From NCBI GenBank assembly GCA_905233275.1, contig CAJODR010000013.1, positions 1-32,325 on the forward strand: 32,325 nt of DNA, given 5' to 3'. Shown piece by piece: positions 1 through 8,227 of this stretch. Numbering within the stretch: position 1 is the stretch's first letter; the number at the start of each line of letters is the position of its first letter. The DNA comes from an uncultured Bacteroidales bacterium. GTDB taxonomy: Bacteria; Bacteroidota; Bacteroidia; Bacteroidales; UBA932. The translations under genes and the position numbers were made by a program. The notes under the pieces were generated by a model that searched no databases, was not told the origin of the DNA, and saw nothing but the letters and a program-made list of their open reading frames with translations.

Positions 1-839
1 AGGATCGGTTTGAGCCATATAGCAACGAAGCTTGGTTTGAGGCAGGGCGGTATGATGCTGTTGAACCCATAGATGGTTTGAAGACAGACTGTGATTATAT
101 CATTCACGGTGCAGGTAATGCATCACCCTCTAACATCGTTCGTGAGCCTGTAGAGACCATGGTTGCCAATATTTACGGTCTTAGGAATCTGTTGGATTAT
201 GCCAGAGTGAACGGTACCCAACGACTTCTATACATCTCCAGTTCTGAAGTATATGGACGAGGAGATAAAGCGGAGCCATTCGGCTTAAGCGACTACGGCT
301 TCATAGATATTCTCAATTCTAGGAGTTCGTATTCTTCTGCAAAGAGAGCCGGTGAGACGCTCTGCGTATCATATGCGGATGAATATAAGGTGGATAGCGT
401 GATCGTAAGACCGGGGCATATATATGGTCCTACAGCAAAAGAGAGTGATAATAGAGTGTCCTCAGCATGGGCATATGCGGTTGCACGTGGTGAGGAGATT
501 GTGATGAAAAGCGATGGCGCACAGATCAGGAGTTACTGTTATGCTGCTGACGCGGCATCTGCGATATTGAAGGTGTTACTGAGTGGTCAGAACTCACATG
601 CTTACAACATTTCAAATCCTGCTTCTGTGATCAGTATTAAAGAACTGGCTGAGATAATGGCTAGTGCTGGTGGTGTAGAAATCAAGTACGATATCCCGAA
701 TGAAGCAGAGAAGAAAGGCTTTAACCCGATGCCAAATTCGTCCCTGAATGCGACAGAACTGATAGCACACTTGGCTGGGAAGGGAAGCTTGATGCCAAAG
801 AGGGTATTGAACATACGATTCAGATATTACGGGAAATGA
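1..839 (+). pseudogene. NAD-dependent sugar-nucleotide epimerase/dehydratase, 5'-truncated by window edge, frameshifted near its 3' end
   Basis: The reading frame is open from base 3, so the true start and the N-terminal NAD-binding glycine loop lie outside the window. What remains is an extended short-chain dehydrogenase: an SSSEVYG stretch, the catalytic Tyr-x3-Lys as YSSAK, and VRPGHIYGP, as in UDP-glucuronate decarboxylases and dTDP-glucose 4,6-dehydratases. Such enzymes make sugar nucleotides for capsule or LPS. Near 766-770 (the run gcacac) the frame appears to break. The frame as read ends in an unfamiliar tail and stops at 837-839. Shifting frame there gives LGWEGK, DAKEGIEHTIQILREM and a stop at 842-844, which is the normal family C-terminus. 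Removing one AC/CA dinucleotide restores the usual LxATxLxxLGW spacing. The break is either a real mutation or a sequencing error. The family call is solid; the exact substrate is unknown. Confidence 0.8.
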
Positions 840-877
840 CGTAGGCAAGTGATAAAGAGTTGAAATGAGAGCAAGAT

Positions 878-1741
878 ATGCTGGAAGAGCTGAAAGCAGA
901 GGTATGTAAAGCTAACATCGAATTATATAAAAGTGGCATAGTCCTTTACACATGGGGAAATGTTAGCGGTATTGACCGTGAAAAAGGTCTGGTAGTCATT
1001 AAGCCTTCCGGAGTAAGGTACGAGAGTATGAAGCCAGAGGATATGGTTGTGGTGGATTTAAGCGATGCTCGTGTTGTTGAAGGCAATCTGAACCCATCCA
1101 CAGATCTACCTACTCATCTTGAGCTGTACAGAAGCTTCCCCAATATTATGGGTGTAGCACATTCTCATTCGATTCATGCTGTGGCGTTCGCTCAAGCAGG
1201 CAGATCGATTCCGATTCTTGGAACGACTCATGCCGATTACAGCAGCGTAGAAATTCCCTGTACGAGAATGCTGACCAGAGAAGAGGTCGAGCAGGACTAT
1301 GAGCTTAATACAGGGAAAGTAATCGTTGAATGCATGGAAGAGAAGGTGCTTTCTCAGGATGATATCCCAGATAATATATCGGACATCATCCCGGGCGCGC
1401 TTGTGCATTCCCACGGACCATTTACATGGGGCTCTGATCCAATGGATGCGGTCAGGAACATGGTCAACCGTATCGTAAAGCAGGACCCTGCGGCCAAGGC
1501 CCGCCTCATAGAGCTTTGGGACGAAACCAAGCCCAAACTCATGAATCTGAACGACTATGTCACCGAGACGGCAGCCCTCCTGGATGAATCCCAGAAGCTC
1601 AATTTCAAGCGCTGGCCCATCCTGAACACCAGGGTGCACCAGAATCCCAAGACCTACGGCTCATACAGCGCCGAAGTCAACAACGTCAAGCAGTACATCA
1701 CCGGCCGCCTCTCCCGATTCGACGAACTCGTCAGGAAATAG
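878..1741 (+). CDS. AraD-type L-ribulose-5-phosphate 4-epimerase N-terminus fused to a CotH-kinase-like C-terminus (chimera)
   Basis: Residues 1 to about 195 are a textbook AraD (class II aldolase family). TWGNVSG and IKPSG are followed by Asp76, His95 and His97 (AHSHS), Asp120 (TTHAD) and a [10 protein letters not shown] motif carrying the last metal histidine. Several of these match E. coli AraD numbering exactly. AraD should end after about 230 residues with helices holding a catalytic Tyr and His. Here, from about residue 196 (near base 1460), the protein instead reads like the end of Bacteroidales CotH-family spore-coat-kinase-like proteins: [30 protein letters not shown], and an [12 protein letters not shown] tail. 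Codon use changes at the same place from AT-rich to the GC-rich style of the rest of the window. As written, the epimerase would lack part of its active site. The piece is therefore a recombinant remnant or an assembly join. Both halves are recognised with good confidence; a working function is doubtful. Confidence 0.7.
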   Translation: MLEELKAEVCKANIELYKSGIVLYTWGNVSGIDREKGLVVIKPSGVRYESMKPEDMVVVDLSDARVVEGNLNPSTDLPTHLELYRSFPNIMGVAHSHSIHAVAFAQAGRSIPILGTTHADYSSVEIPCTRMLTREEVEQDYELNTGKVIVECMEEKVLSQDDIPDNISDIIPGALVHSHGPFTWGSDPMDAVRNMVNRIVKQDPAAKARLIELWDETKPKLMNLNDYVTETAALLDESQKLNFKRWPILNTRVHQNPKTYGSYSAEVNNVKQYITGRLSRFDELVRK

Positions 1742-1743
1742 CG

Positions 1744-2883
1744 CTATCTCGCTTTGAATTCGCGTGAGAATTCGAGGGTACCTTCGGAATTGTAGGTTTT
1801 GATTGAGAATGGGCCGCCTTTGGTGTAGGAGAAGTCGAGGCGGCGGACGTCGTCGTTTACTATGATGGGGAAGTCGTTGCCCATCGTTCCGGGCTCGCAG
1901 AGCATGAATTCGTGGAGGTCGGCTCCTATCATCAGGTCGATTCCAGCCTTGTTGAGAAGAGTCATGAAATGCTGGTTGAGCCACCTCTGGAGGAGATAGT
2001 CGGTCTTGTCCTCATGGTCTATCATCGGGACGTGCAGGATGCAGACCTTGAGGGGCGCTTCGCGGAACATCCGCTCTTTCACGGCCTTCCGGGCCCATTC
2101 CAACTGCTCGTTGAGATAATCTTCATAGACCTCACCGCCGCTGTATAGAATGCTCCTGCTGCGGCCCGTCTCTCCTGCATCGAATACGATGAATGCCACC
2201 GGCCCCTGCCTGAAAGTATAGTAGAATGGTGCCGGCTCCTCATTGGGATACACCTCGGCAATGAGCGGAGTATTGTCGCCGCGGCCCTCGTGGTTGCCCC
2301 TTCCGAAGAACATGGGGAGGCCTGCTGCAAGGGTACCAAGCGGCCCAATCGCATAGTGTAAGAGCGTATCAAGGGTATAGTTCCCGGCTGTCGTGATGTC
2401 TCCGTTGAGGAAAATGAAGTCCGTCCGGACCGAATCGACACCCGCTGCGAGCGCGGAATACTTATCCCTTTTCAGATGAATGTCATTGAATACCGAAAAG
2501 CGGCACGACGAAGCCTTAGGATCAAGAGTCCGTACTCCGTGCCATTCCCCCTGATAGAAGTCGCCGAACTTCGGATTGCGGGCGTTGGACCCGTCCGTGA
2601 GATTCTGTCCGCAGACGCGGTAGCGGATGACAGCGCCCCTTTGAAGACCGGTCAGCCTGACGCTGTGAAGGCGCTTGAATATACGCCTGCCGGCGAATGT
2701 CTCCCAGACCTGAGTCCCGCCTTCGAGCTCGACGTAAGCCATCCCGGGGACTTCGCTGGTCCAGAGAATGGTCATGGAATCATCCCTGGTGTCGCAGATC
2801 CAGGGACCCGCCTTGACCCCCTGGGCAAGGCACAGCTGGCCCGCAAAAAGAAGCGCAGCCAGCAATAGAACAGTACGTTTCAT
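1744..2883 (-). CDS. Secreted calcineurin-like metallophosphoesterase with purple-acid-phosphatase-type N-terminal domain
   Basis: 379 residues. A Sec signal peptide (MKRTVLLLAALLFAG, cleavage probably after CLAQ) is followed by a beta-sandwich-like segment of about 85 residues (PWICDTRDDSMTILWTSE) of the kind seen at the N-terminus of purple acid phosphatases. From about residue 127 comes the phosphoesterase fold: Asp134 and His136 (NDIH), Asp162 (NGD), Asn197-His198 (GNHE), then LHVPMIDH and GADLHEF, which supply the remaining metal ligands. It should be a dinuclear-metal hydrolase of phosphate esters in the periplasm or outside the cell; the substrate is unknown. Its ATG directly follows the TAG of the AGE epimerase gene, so the two are co-transcribed and translationally coupled. 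It is the last gene of the minus-strand run. Confidence 0.85.
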   Translation of the reverse strand: MKRTVLLLAALLFAGQLCLAQGVKAGPWICDTRDDSMTILWTSEVPGMAYVELEGGTQVWETFAGRRIFKRLHSVRLTGLQRGAVIRYRVCGQNLTDGSNARNPKFGDFYQGEWHGVRTLDPKASSCRFSVFNDIHLKRDKYSALAAGVDSVRTDFIFLNGDITTAGNYTLDTLLHYAIGPLGTLAAGLPMFFGRGNHEGRGDNTPLIAEVYPNEEPAPFYYTFRQGPVAFIVFDAGETGRSRSILYSGGEVYEDYLNEQLEWARKAVKERMFREAPLKVCILHVPMIDHEDKTDYLLQRWLNQHFMTLLNKAGIDLMIGADLHEFMLCEPGTMGNDFPIIVNDDVRRLDFSYTKGGPFSIKTYNSEGTLEFSREFKAR

Positions 2884-4059
2884 CTATTCCAGAATTTCGT
2901 CAATGAGAGCGGGAACCTTCAGCATCATGCGGGGAATGTGGAAGGGACCTTTGAAGAGGTTGCCCTTCGCGGGCTGCGCGACAGTGCCGTCGCGGTGGAG
3001 GTAGCCGTACCATTCGCCGTAGGACTCATCGGGGAAGACCCGGAAGGCGTAGTCGAAGGCTTTCTCGTTCATTTCCAGATACTTCTCGTCTCCGGTAGCC
3101 TGGTACGCGTACAGGCTGGCGATGATGGTCTCGCACTGGGGCCACCAGAATTTCATGTCCTGCGAATAGTCCTGCGGCGAGAAGTTCTTGCAGTCGCGGA
3201 AATTGATCATCCCGCCGTCAGGCTCGTCCCAGCCCCATTTCCAGGCCCAGTCGATGATGGTGGTGCCTATGCGGACGAGACGGGGATCCCAGTCGCGCGC
3301 CTTAGCTATGTCTAGGATGAACCAGCCCGTTTCCATGCAGTGTCCGGGATTGATGGTGCGGCCGGCGCAGGTATCGATGAATTCGCCGTCAGGCCCGACC
3401 ATTTCGAGGATGGTGCCGAATTCGGGCTTCATGAAGTACTTCTCGAGCTCGTCGATCGAACGGTCAATGCGCTCCTGAAGAATGGGATCGTCGCTGACCT
3501 GGCAAATGACGTTGGCGACGTTGATCAGCATCATCGTGATGGAATGGCCGCGTGCCTCGAAGTTGAACTTGGGGGCGAGGAAGCCGGGCGTCTCCAGCAT
3601 CTCCAGGATCCATTTGAACAGCTTCACGGCCTTTTCGGCGTAGGTCTCGTCACCGCTGGCGAGCGAATATTCCGCGAATGCAATTGCCGCGAAACACTCC
3701 GAAAATACGTACCTGCGCTTCTGTACGCCACGGCCGTCTTCGGTCACGGAAAAGAACATGTGGCCGTCAGTGTCGAAGCAGTGGGCCTCGATGAAATCAA
3801 TGCAGCTCTTTGAGGCTTCGAGGTATTCGTCGTTGCCGTGCTCGAGTGCAGCGAGTGCGGCAACATAGCCGAACCGGCCCTGGAACCAGACGGATTTGGT
3901 GGTGTCCATTAGGGTGCCGTCGCGGTCGATGCATGTGTATACACCGCCGTGGACGCGGTCGAGTCCGTATTCCAGCCAGAATGGCAGAATGTCGGTGACG
4001 AGGTCGGCGCGGCAGCGTCTGCGGCATGCGTCAAGGTATTCTTTTCGGGTGTTGTTCAT
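2884..4059 (-). CDS. N-acylglucosamine 2-epimerase (AGE) family sugar epimerase
   Basis: 391 residues, the usual length of the AGE/renin-binding-protein family, an (alpha/alpha)6 barrel. Recognisable signatures are SVWFQGRFGY near residue 57, GHCMETGW with His240, MKFWWPQCETI, and a C-terminal GPFHIPR with His374. The two histidines correspond to the catalytic pair that interconverts GlcNAc and ManNAc. The motifs fit AGE better than cellobiose 2-epimerase, but the substrate is inferred. No sialic acid lyase, transporter or kinase is beside it, so a role in sialic acid use cannot be claimed from context. Its ATG overlaps the TGA of aroK (ATGA), and its stop abuts the start of the phosphoesterase gene. 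The protein has no signal peptide and should be cytoplasmic. Confidence 0.8.
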   Translation of the reverse strand: MNNTRKEYLDACRRRCRADLVTDILPFWLEYGLDRVHGGVYTCIDRDGTLMDTTKSVWFQGRFGYVAALAALEHGNDEYLEASKSCIDFIEAHCFDTDGHMFFSVTEDGRGVQKRRYVFSECFAAIAFAEYSLASGDETYAEKAVKLFKWILEMLETPGFLAPKFNFEARGHSITMMLINVANVICQVSDDPILQERIDRSIDELEKYFMKPEFGTILEMVGPDGEFIDTCAGRTINPGHCMETGWFILDIAKARDWDPRLVRIGTTIIDWAWKWGWDEPDGGMINFRDCKNFSPQDYSQDMKFWWPQCETIIASLYAYQATGDEKYLEMNEKAFDYAFRVFPDESYGEWYGYLHRDGTVAQPAKGNLFKGPFHIPRMMLKVPALIDEILE

Positions 4060-4547
4060 AGTGCGGTCAGTATTATTTCTTGTGCTATATCTTCGGGGGT
4101 GAGACCGTCAGTGTCGATGATGATGTCGGCAGAGGCCTCGTAGGCGCTTTCGCGCTCGGCGAGCAGCTCGGCGATGCGAGTCTTGAGGTCATGGCCAGCG
4201 AGCAGCGGCCTTGATGCTGCAGTGCCCTGGAGGCGCTGCAGTAGGGTTTCGGGGCTGGTGCGGAGCCAGATGGTCAGAGATTTCTCCAAATTACAGGATG
4301 TCCCGCCCCCTAGGGCGAGGACAGAGTCAGTGCGGGAATACTTCGCAACAGTCTTTCTGAGAGTCTCGCTTTCGAGGGCTCTGAAACGGGATTCGCCGTC
4401 TTCGGCGAATATCTGGGGGATGCGCTTGCCAGCGGCTTTTTCAACCAGGGAGTCCAGGTCCAGGAACGGGCAGCCGAGCATTCCGGCGAGGGATTCGCCT
4501 ACGCTCGTTTTGCCGCTTCCCATGAAGCCTGTCAGTACCGTGAGCAT
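4056..4547 (-). CDS. aroK: Shikimate kinase
   Basis: 163 residues, normal for the family. It phosphorylates shikimate at the 3-hydroxyl with ATP, step five of the chorismate (aromatic amino acid) pathway, in the cytoplasm. The Walker A loop is GFMGSGKTS (residues 7-15). DLD follows in the shikimate-binding region, then ESRFRALE, a GGGTS loop, and the lid sequence SRPLL with its arginine. The start codon overlaps the parC stop by one base (TGATG on the minus strand), and the stop overlaps the AGE epimerase start, so it is embedded in the operon. No other shikimate-pathway gene is nearby. Confidence 0.93.
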   Translation of the reverse strand: MLTVLTGFMGSGKTSVGESLAGMLGCPFLDLDSLVEKAAGKRIPQIFAEDGESRFRALESETLRKTVAKYSRTDSVLALGGGTSCNLEKSLTIWLRTSPETLLQRLQGTAASRPLLAGHDLKTRIAELLAERESAYEASADIIIDTDGLTPEDIAQEIILTAL

Positions 4548-7333
4548 CAGAACAGCGTCGGTTCCAGGTCGAACGGTTCGTCGTCGGAGCGGTTTTCCGC
4601 CTGCTCGGCCCGGACGCGGTCGAGAATCTGCTTGGCCTGGCTTTCCTGTACCAGGGAATCATCTTCTGCCGCGCTGATGACATCCATTACGATTTCCTCT
4701 TCCTGCTCTTCCGGTTCTTCGGTTTCGGGCTCCTCGGGCTCTTCTTCTGCCGGGGGATTGATGGGCTCTACGAAGCGGACGTCCTTGAGCTCGTAAGCAT
4801 GGCACTTCTTGCCTTTGGCCGCGACGCCCTTCTTGGCGATAAACGGCTCGGCTTCAATTGTTTCCGGCTCCCTGTGGGCGTATTTGCCGCCGAATATCAC
4901 TTCGAAGCGAGGCAGCAGGTCGTCCGACAGGTCGACAAGGCGCGAATTGCGTCCCTCCGCGATGAAAAGCATCGGTGAATTGTCGCTCTCCGGGAAGGAG
5001 AAACGCTTGACATAGAACGCCTTGGCTCCTGCATCCCAATACAGGGCTGTAAAGGTCTTGGAAGGATCGTATTTCTCAATCCGGAGGATATCGCCCTGGT
5101 ATTTGTTGACCTCGTCGGTGTTGGTCGTGTAGAACGTACCGTCGCGGAATACAGCCAGGACCTTGTCCTCTGCGGAGAAGTTGCCTAGATAGTCGCCCCT
5201 GCCGTCGGAATTGAGCCTCTGGATATCGGTGTCGAACCAGATATCCTTGCCGCCGATGGTGGAGACGCCCTTGGACTTCATCACAATCTTCTGGATGGAA
5301 TTCTTGGAGACGAGATTGCCCCTGGAACTTCTTCCCTTGATGGCCAGGGTGGAGAAATCGTATTCCAGCTGCGTCTTCTTGAGCTTCGGCTTCGGGCGGA
5401 GGTAGATTCGCACGGATTCGGCCTCGCCGTCATGGTTGGCGGTGAACCAGAGGATGGAGGAGCCCGGCGTACCCATGGTGATGTCGTACTCCTTGTCCCT
5501 CGTGATGGAGGTGATGGAGAAGCGTTTTGCGTAGTAGACCGAATTCTTGCCGTCGCGGTAGATTACATTATAAATAGTACGTGTGTCGCCGCGGTTGAAT
5601 ACTGCGACATACAGGAGGTTCTTTCCGAAGAAGGCCTTGTCGGCCACCTTGGTGACGCGATAACGGCCGTCCTTGCCGATGACGATGATTTCCGACAGAT
5701 CGGAGCAGTCCGAGATGTACTGTCCGCCGTCATCCCTCTTGAGGCCTGTGCCGACGAATCCCTCTTCGAGATTGGCGTAGAGTTTGGCGCTGAGGTTGAC
5801 GACCTTTGTCGCCGAGATGGTCTCGAGAGAGGTGATTTCGGTCTGGCGGGGGAACTGGTGGCCGTATTTCTTCTTGAGGGAGCGGAACCATTCGACTGTA
5901 AAGTCGGTAAGGTGGTCGAGTTTGTCCCGGACGTCCTTGATTTCGTCCTCGATGGCGTAGATCTTCTCGTCGAGGGCCTTGGTGTCGAACTTGGAAATCT
6001 TGCGCACAGGCTTCTCCACGAGGCGGAGGATGTCTTCCATCACGATGGGGCGGTGGAGCAGGTCCTCGTACTGTTTCATCTGCGACAGGACGTCGTCGAG
6101 CTGCTCTTCCCAGGAACGCTGATTCTGTTCGAGGACCTTGTAAATGCGGTTCTCGAAGAATATCCTTTCGAGGGAGCTGTAGTGCCATTCGTCTTCAAGT
6201 TCGGAAAGCTTGATCTCAAGCTCCTGCCCGAGGATGTCGCGGGTATGGAAGGTGTCGTATTCCAGAATGTCGTCGACCGAGAGGAACTGCGGCTTGTCGT
6301 CCTTGATGACGCAGGCGTTGGGGTTGATGGTTGTCTCGCAGTCGGTGAAAGCGTAGAGGGCGTCAATGGTCTTGTCGGGGGAGACGTCGTTGGGAAGGTG
6401 GATGATGATTTCGACCTTCTCGGTCGTCATGTCCTCAATCTTGCGGATCTTGATCTTGCCCTTGTCCTTGGCCTTCAAGATGCTGTCAATCAGCATGTGG
6501 GATGTCTTGCCGAACGGCAGCTCGGTGATGGTGACGGTGTTTTTGTCCACCTTCTCGATGCGGGCGCGGACCTTGACCTGGCCGCCGCGCCTGCCGTTAT
6601 TGTACTTGGAGCAGTCAGCGAGGCCGCCGGTAGGGAAGTCCGGATACAGCTCGTAGGGCTGACCGCGCAGAATGGCGATGGAAGCGTCCAGCAGTTCGTT
6701 GAAGTTGTGGGGCAGAATCTTGGAAGCCATACCGACCGCGATGCCTTCCGTGCCCTGCGCAAGCAGAAGCGGGAATCGCACCGGCAGCTCCGTCGGCTCC
6801 TGGTTGCGTCCGTCGTAGGACGTCATCCACGGAGTGACCTTCGGGTCGAATATCACCTCCTTGGCGAATTTCGACAGCCTCGCCTCGATGTACCTGGCCG
6901 CTGCGTTGCTGTCACCGGTGAGGATATTTCCCCAGTTTCCCTGGCAGTCAATCGCAAGGCCTTTCTGTCCGAGCTGAACGAGGGCACCGAGAATCGAAGC
7001 GTCGCCGTGCGGGTGGTACTGCATGGCTTGGCCGACAATATTGGCGACCTTGGTAAACCGCCCGTCGTCCATCCGGTACATGGCATGGAGGACCCTTCTC
7101 TGCACAGGTTTGAGGCCGTCAACAATGTGCGGCACCGCCCTCTGCAGTATAACATAGGAAGAATAGTCCAGGAACCAGTCCTTGAACATCCCCGACAGCT
7201 TGTACTTCTTGCTGTCAGAGTCAAGCAGCCTCGAAAACCTTCCCCCTCCGGTCACCTCTTCACCTTCTACCGGCTGCTCCTCATCTTCTTCTCCCACAGG
7301 TTCTTCCTGAATGTCATCCCACTCTTCACTCAT
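4547..7333 (-). CDS. parC: DNA topoisomerase IV subunit A (ParC/GyrA family)
   Basis: 928 residues. An acidic N-terminal extension of about 30 residues precedes the breakage-reunion domain: HIVDGLKPVQRR, YHPHGD (106-111), and catalytic Tyr148 in AARYIEARLS. The C-terminal half is a beta-pinwheel-like region without a clear GyrA box, followed by a tail rich in Glu and Pro (around residues 850-890). Absence of the GyrA box and the overall form fit the Bacteroidetes topoisomerase IV A subunit, which separates daughter chromosomes together with ParE; parE is not in the window. After YHPHGD the usual Ser-x3-Asp/Glu is replaced by A-S-I-L-G, so both positions that anchor fluoroquinolones through a metal-water bridge are absent. 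A 15-base gap separates it from era upstream, and it overlaps aroK by one base. Confidence 0.9.
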   Translation of the reverse strand: MSEEWDDIQEEPVGEEDEEQPVEGEEVTGGGRFSRLLDSDSKKYKLSGMFKDWFLDYSSYVILQRAVPHIVDGLKPVQRRVLHAMYRMDDGRFTKVANIVGQAMQYHPHGDASILGALVQLGQKGLAIDCQGNWGNILTGDSNAAARYIEARLSKFAKEVIFDPKVTPWMTSYDGRNQEPTELPVRFPLLLAQGTEGIAVGMASKILPHNFNELLDASIAILRGQPYELYPDFPTGGLADCSKYNNGRRGGQVKVRARIEKVDKNTVTITELPFGKTSHMLIDSILKAKDKGKIKIRKIEDMTTEKVEIIIHLPNDVSPDKTIDALYAFTDCETTINPNACVIKDDKPQFLSVDDILEYDTFHTRDILGQELEIKLSELEDEWHYSSLERIFFENRIYKVLEQNQRSWEEQLDDVLSQMKQYEDLLHRPIVMEDILRLVEKPVRKISKFDTKALDEKIYAIEDEIKDVRDKLDHLTDFTVEWFRSLKKKYGHQFPRQTEITSLETISATKVVNLSAKLYANLEEGFVGTGLKRDDGGQYISDCSDLSEIIVIGKDGRYRVTKVADKAFFGKNLLYVAVFNRGDTRTIYNVIYRDGKNSVYYAKRFSITSITRDKEYDITMGTPGSSILWFTANHDGEAESVRIYLRPKPKLKKTQLEYDFSTLAIKGRSSRGNLVSKNSIQKIVMKSKGVSTIGGKDIWFDTDIQRLNSDGRGDYLGNFSAEDKVLAVFRDGTFYTTNTDEVNKYQGDILRIEKYDPSKTFTALYWDAGAKAFYVKRFSFPESDNSPMLFIAEGRNSRLVDLSDDLLPRFEVIFGGKYAHREPETIEAEPFIAKKGVAAKGKKCHAYELKDVRFVEPINPPAEEEPEEPETEEPEEQEEEIVMDVISAAEDDSLVQESQAKQILDRVRAEQAENRSDDEPFDLEPTLF

Positions 7334-7348
7334 ATACTATAAACTTTA

Positions 7349-8227
7349 TTATTGTTCATAACCGAAACGGCGGAGTTCGCGGCGGGACTCGCGCCAGTCG
7401 GGGTCAACTTTGACGAAGGTGCGGAGGAAGACTTTTTTCTGGAAGAAGTCTTCCATCTCTATGCGGGCAGCGGTGCCTGTGCGTTTGAGGGCGGAGCCGC
7501 CTTTGCCGATGATGATGCCTTTCTGGCTGTCGCGGAGGACGTAGATGACGGCGCTGATTTCGTAGCGGTCGGCGCCTTCGCGGAATTCTTCGATTTCGAC
7601 CTGGCAGCTGTAGGGGATTTCCTCGGAGTAGTTTTCGAGAATCTTTTCGCGGAGGATTTCCGAGGCGAAAAAGCGGAGGTTGCGGTCCGTGAACTGGTCC
7701 TTGTCAAACCATGCCGGTGCCTCGGGAAGGCGGGAGGAAATCTCGGAGAGGACGCTCTCCAGATTGAAATTCTCCTTGGCAGATACCGGGATTATTACGG
7801 CTTTCGGGACGCGCTCCTTCCACCAGTCCATCAGTTCGACGACCTTGGCCTGGTCGGAGATGTCGATCTTGTTGATCGCTATGATGACGGGGCATTCCAG
7901 TCGGGAGAGCTTTTCGACGTATTCGACGTTCTTGTCGGCTTTTTCGACCGTGTCGGTGACGTAGAGGATGATGTCCGCGTCGCCGATGGCGGAATCGACG
8001 AAATTCATCATGTTCTCCTGAAGGCGGTAGTTGGGCTTCAGGATGCCCGGCGTGTCGGAATACACTATCTGGTAATCTTCACCGCTGACTATACCCATGA
8101 TGCGATGACGCGTCGTCTGGGCTTTGGCTGTCACTATGGACAGCTTTTCGCCGACGAGCGCGTTCATCAGGGTGGACTTCCCGACGTTGGGGTTGCCGAT
8201 TATGTTGACGAATCCTGCCCTGTGCAT
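7349..8227 (-). CDS. era: GTPase Era
   Basis: 292 residues. Era binds the 3' end of 16S rRNA and acts in small-subunit maturation. The G domain shows the P-loop GNPNVGKS (11-18), DTPG (58-61), NKID (119-122) and SAK (149-151). The C-terminal KH domain carries GKGGSALK from residue 241, and the end (DPDWRESRRELRRFGY) is typical. The start overlaps the stop of the pseudouridine synthase gene by one base (TGATG), which suggests coupled synthesis of two ribosome-maturation factors. Confidence 0.96.
   Translation of the reverse strand: MHRAGFVNIIGNPNVGKSTLMNALVGEKLSIVTAKAQTTRHRIMGIVSGEDYQIVYSDTPGILKPNYRLQENMMNFVDSAIGDADIILYVTDTVEKADKNVEYVEKLSRLECPVIIAINKIDISDQAKVVELMDWWKERVPKAVIIPVSAKENFNLESVLSEISSRLPEAPAWFDKDQFTDRNLRFFASEILREKILENYSEEIPYSCQVEIEEFREGADRYEISAVIYVLRDSQKGIIIGKGGSALKRTGTAARIEMEDFFQKKVFLRTFVKVDPDWRESRRELRRFGYEQ

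Noticed and set aside
5432..7342. A 636-codon open frame antisense to parC
   Set aside because: It mirrors parC codons in a GC-rich gene, has no recognisable domain, and parC is unmistakable on the other strand.
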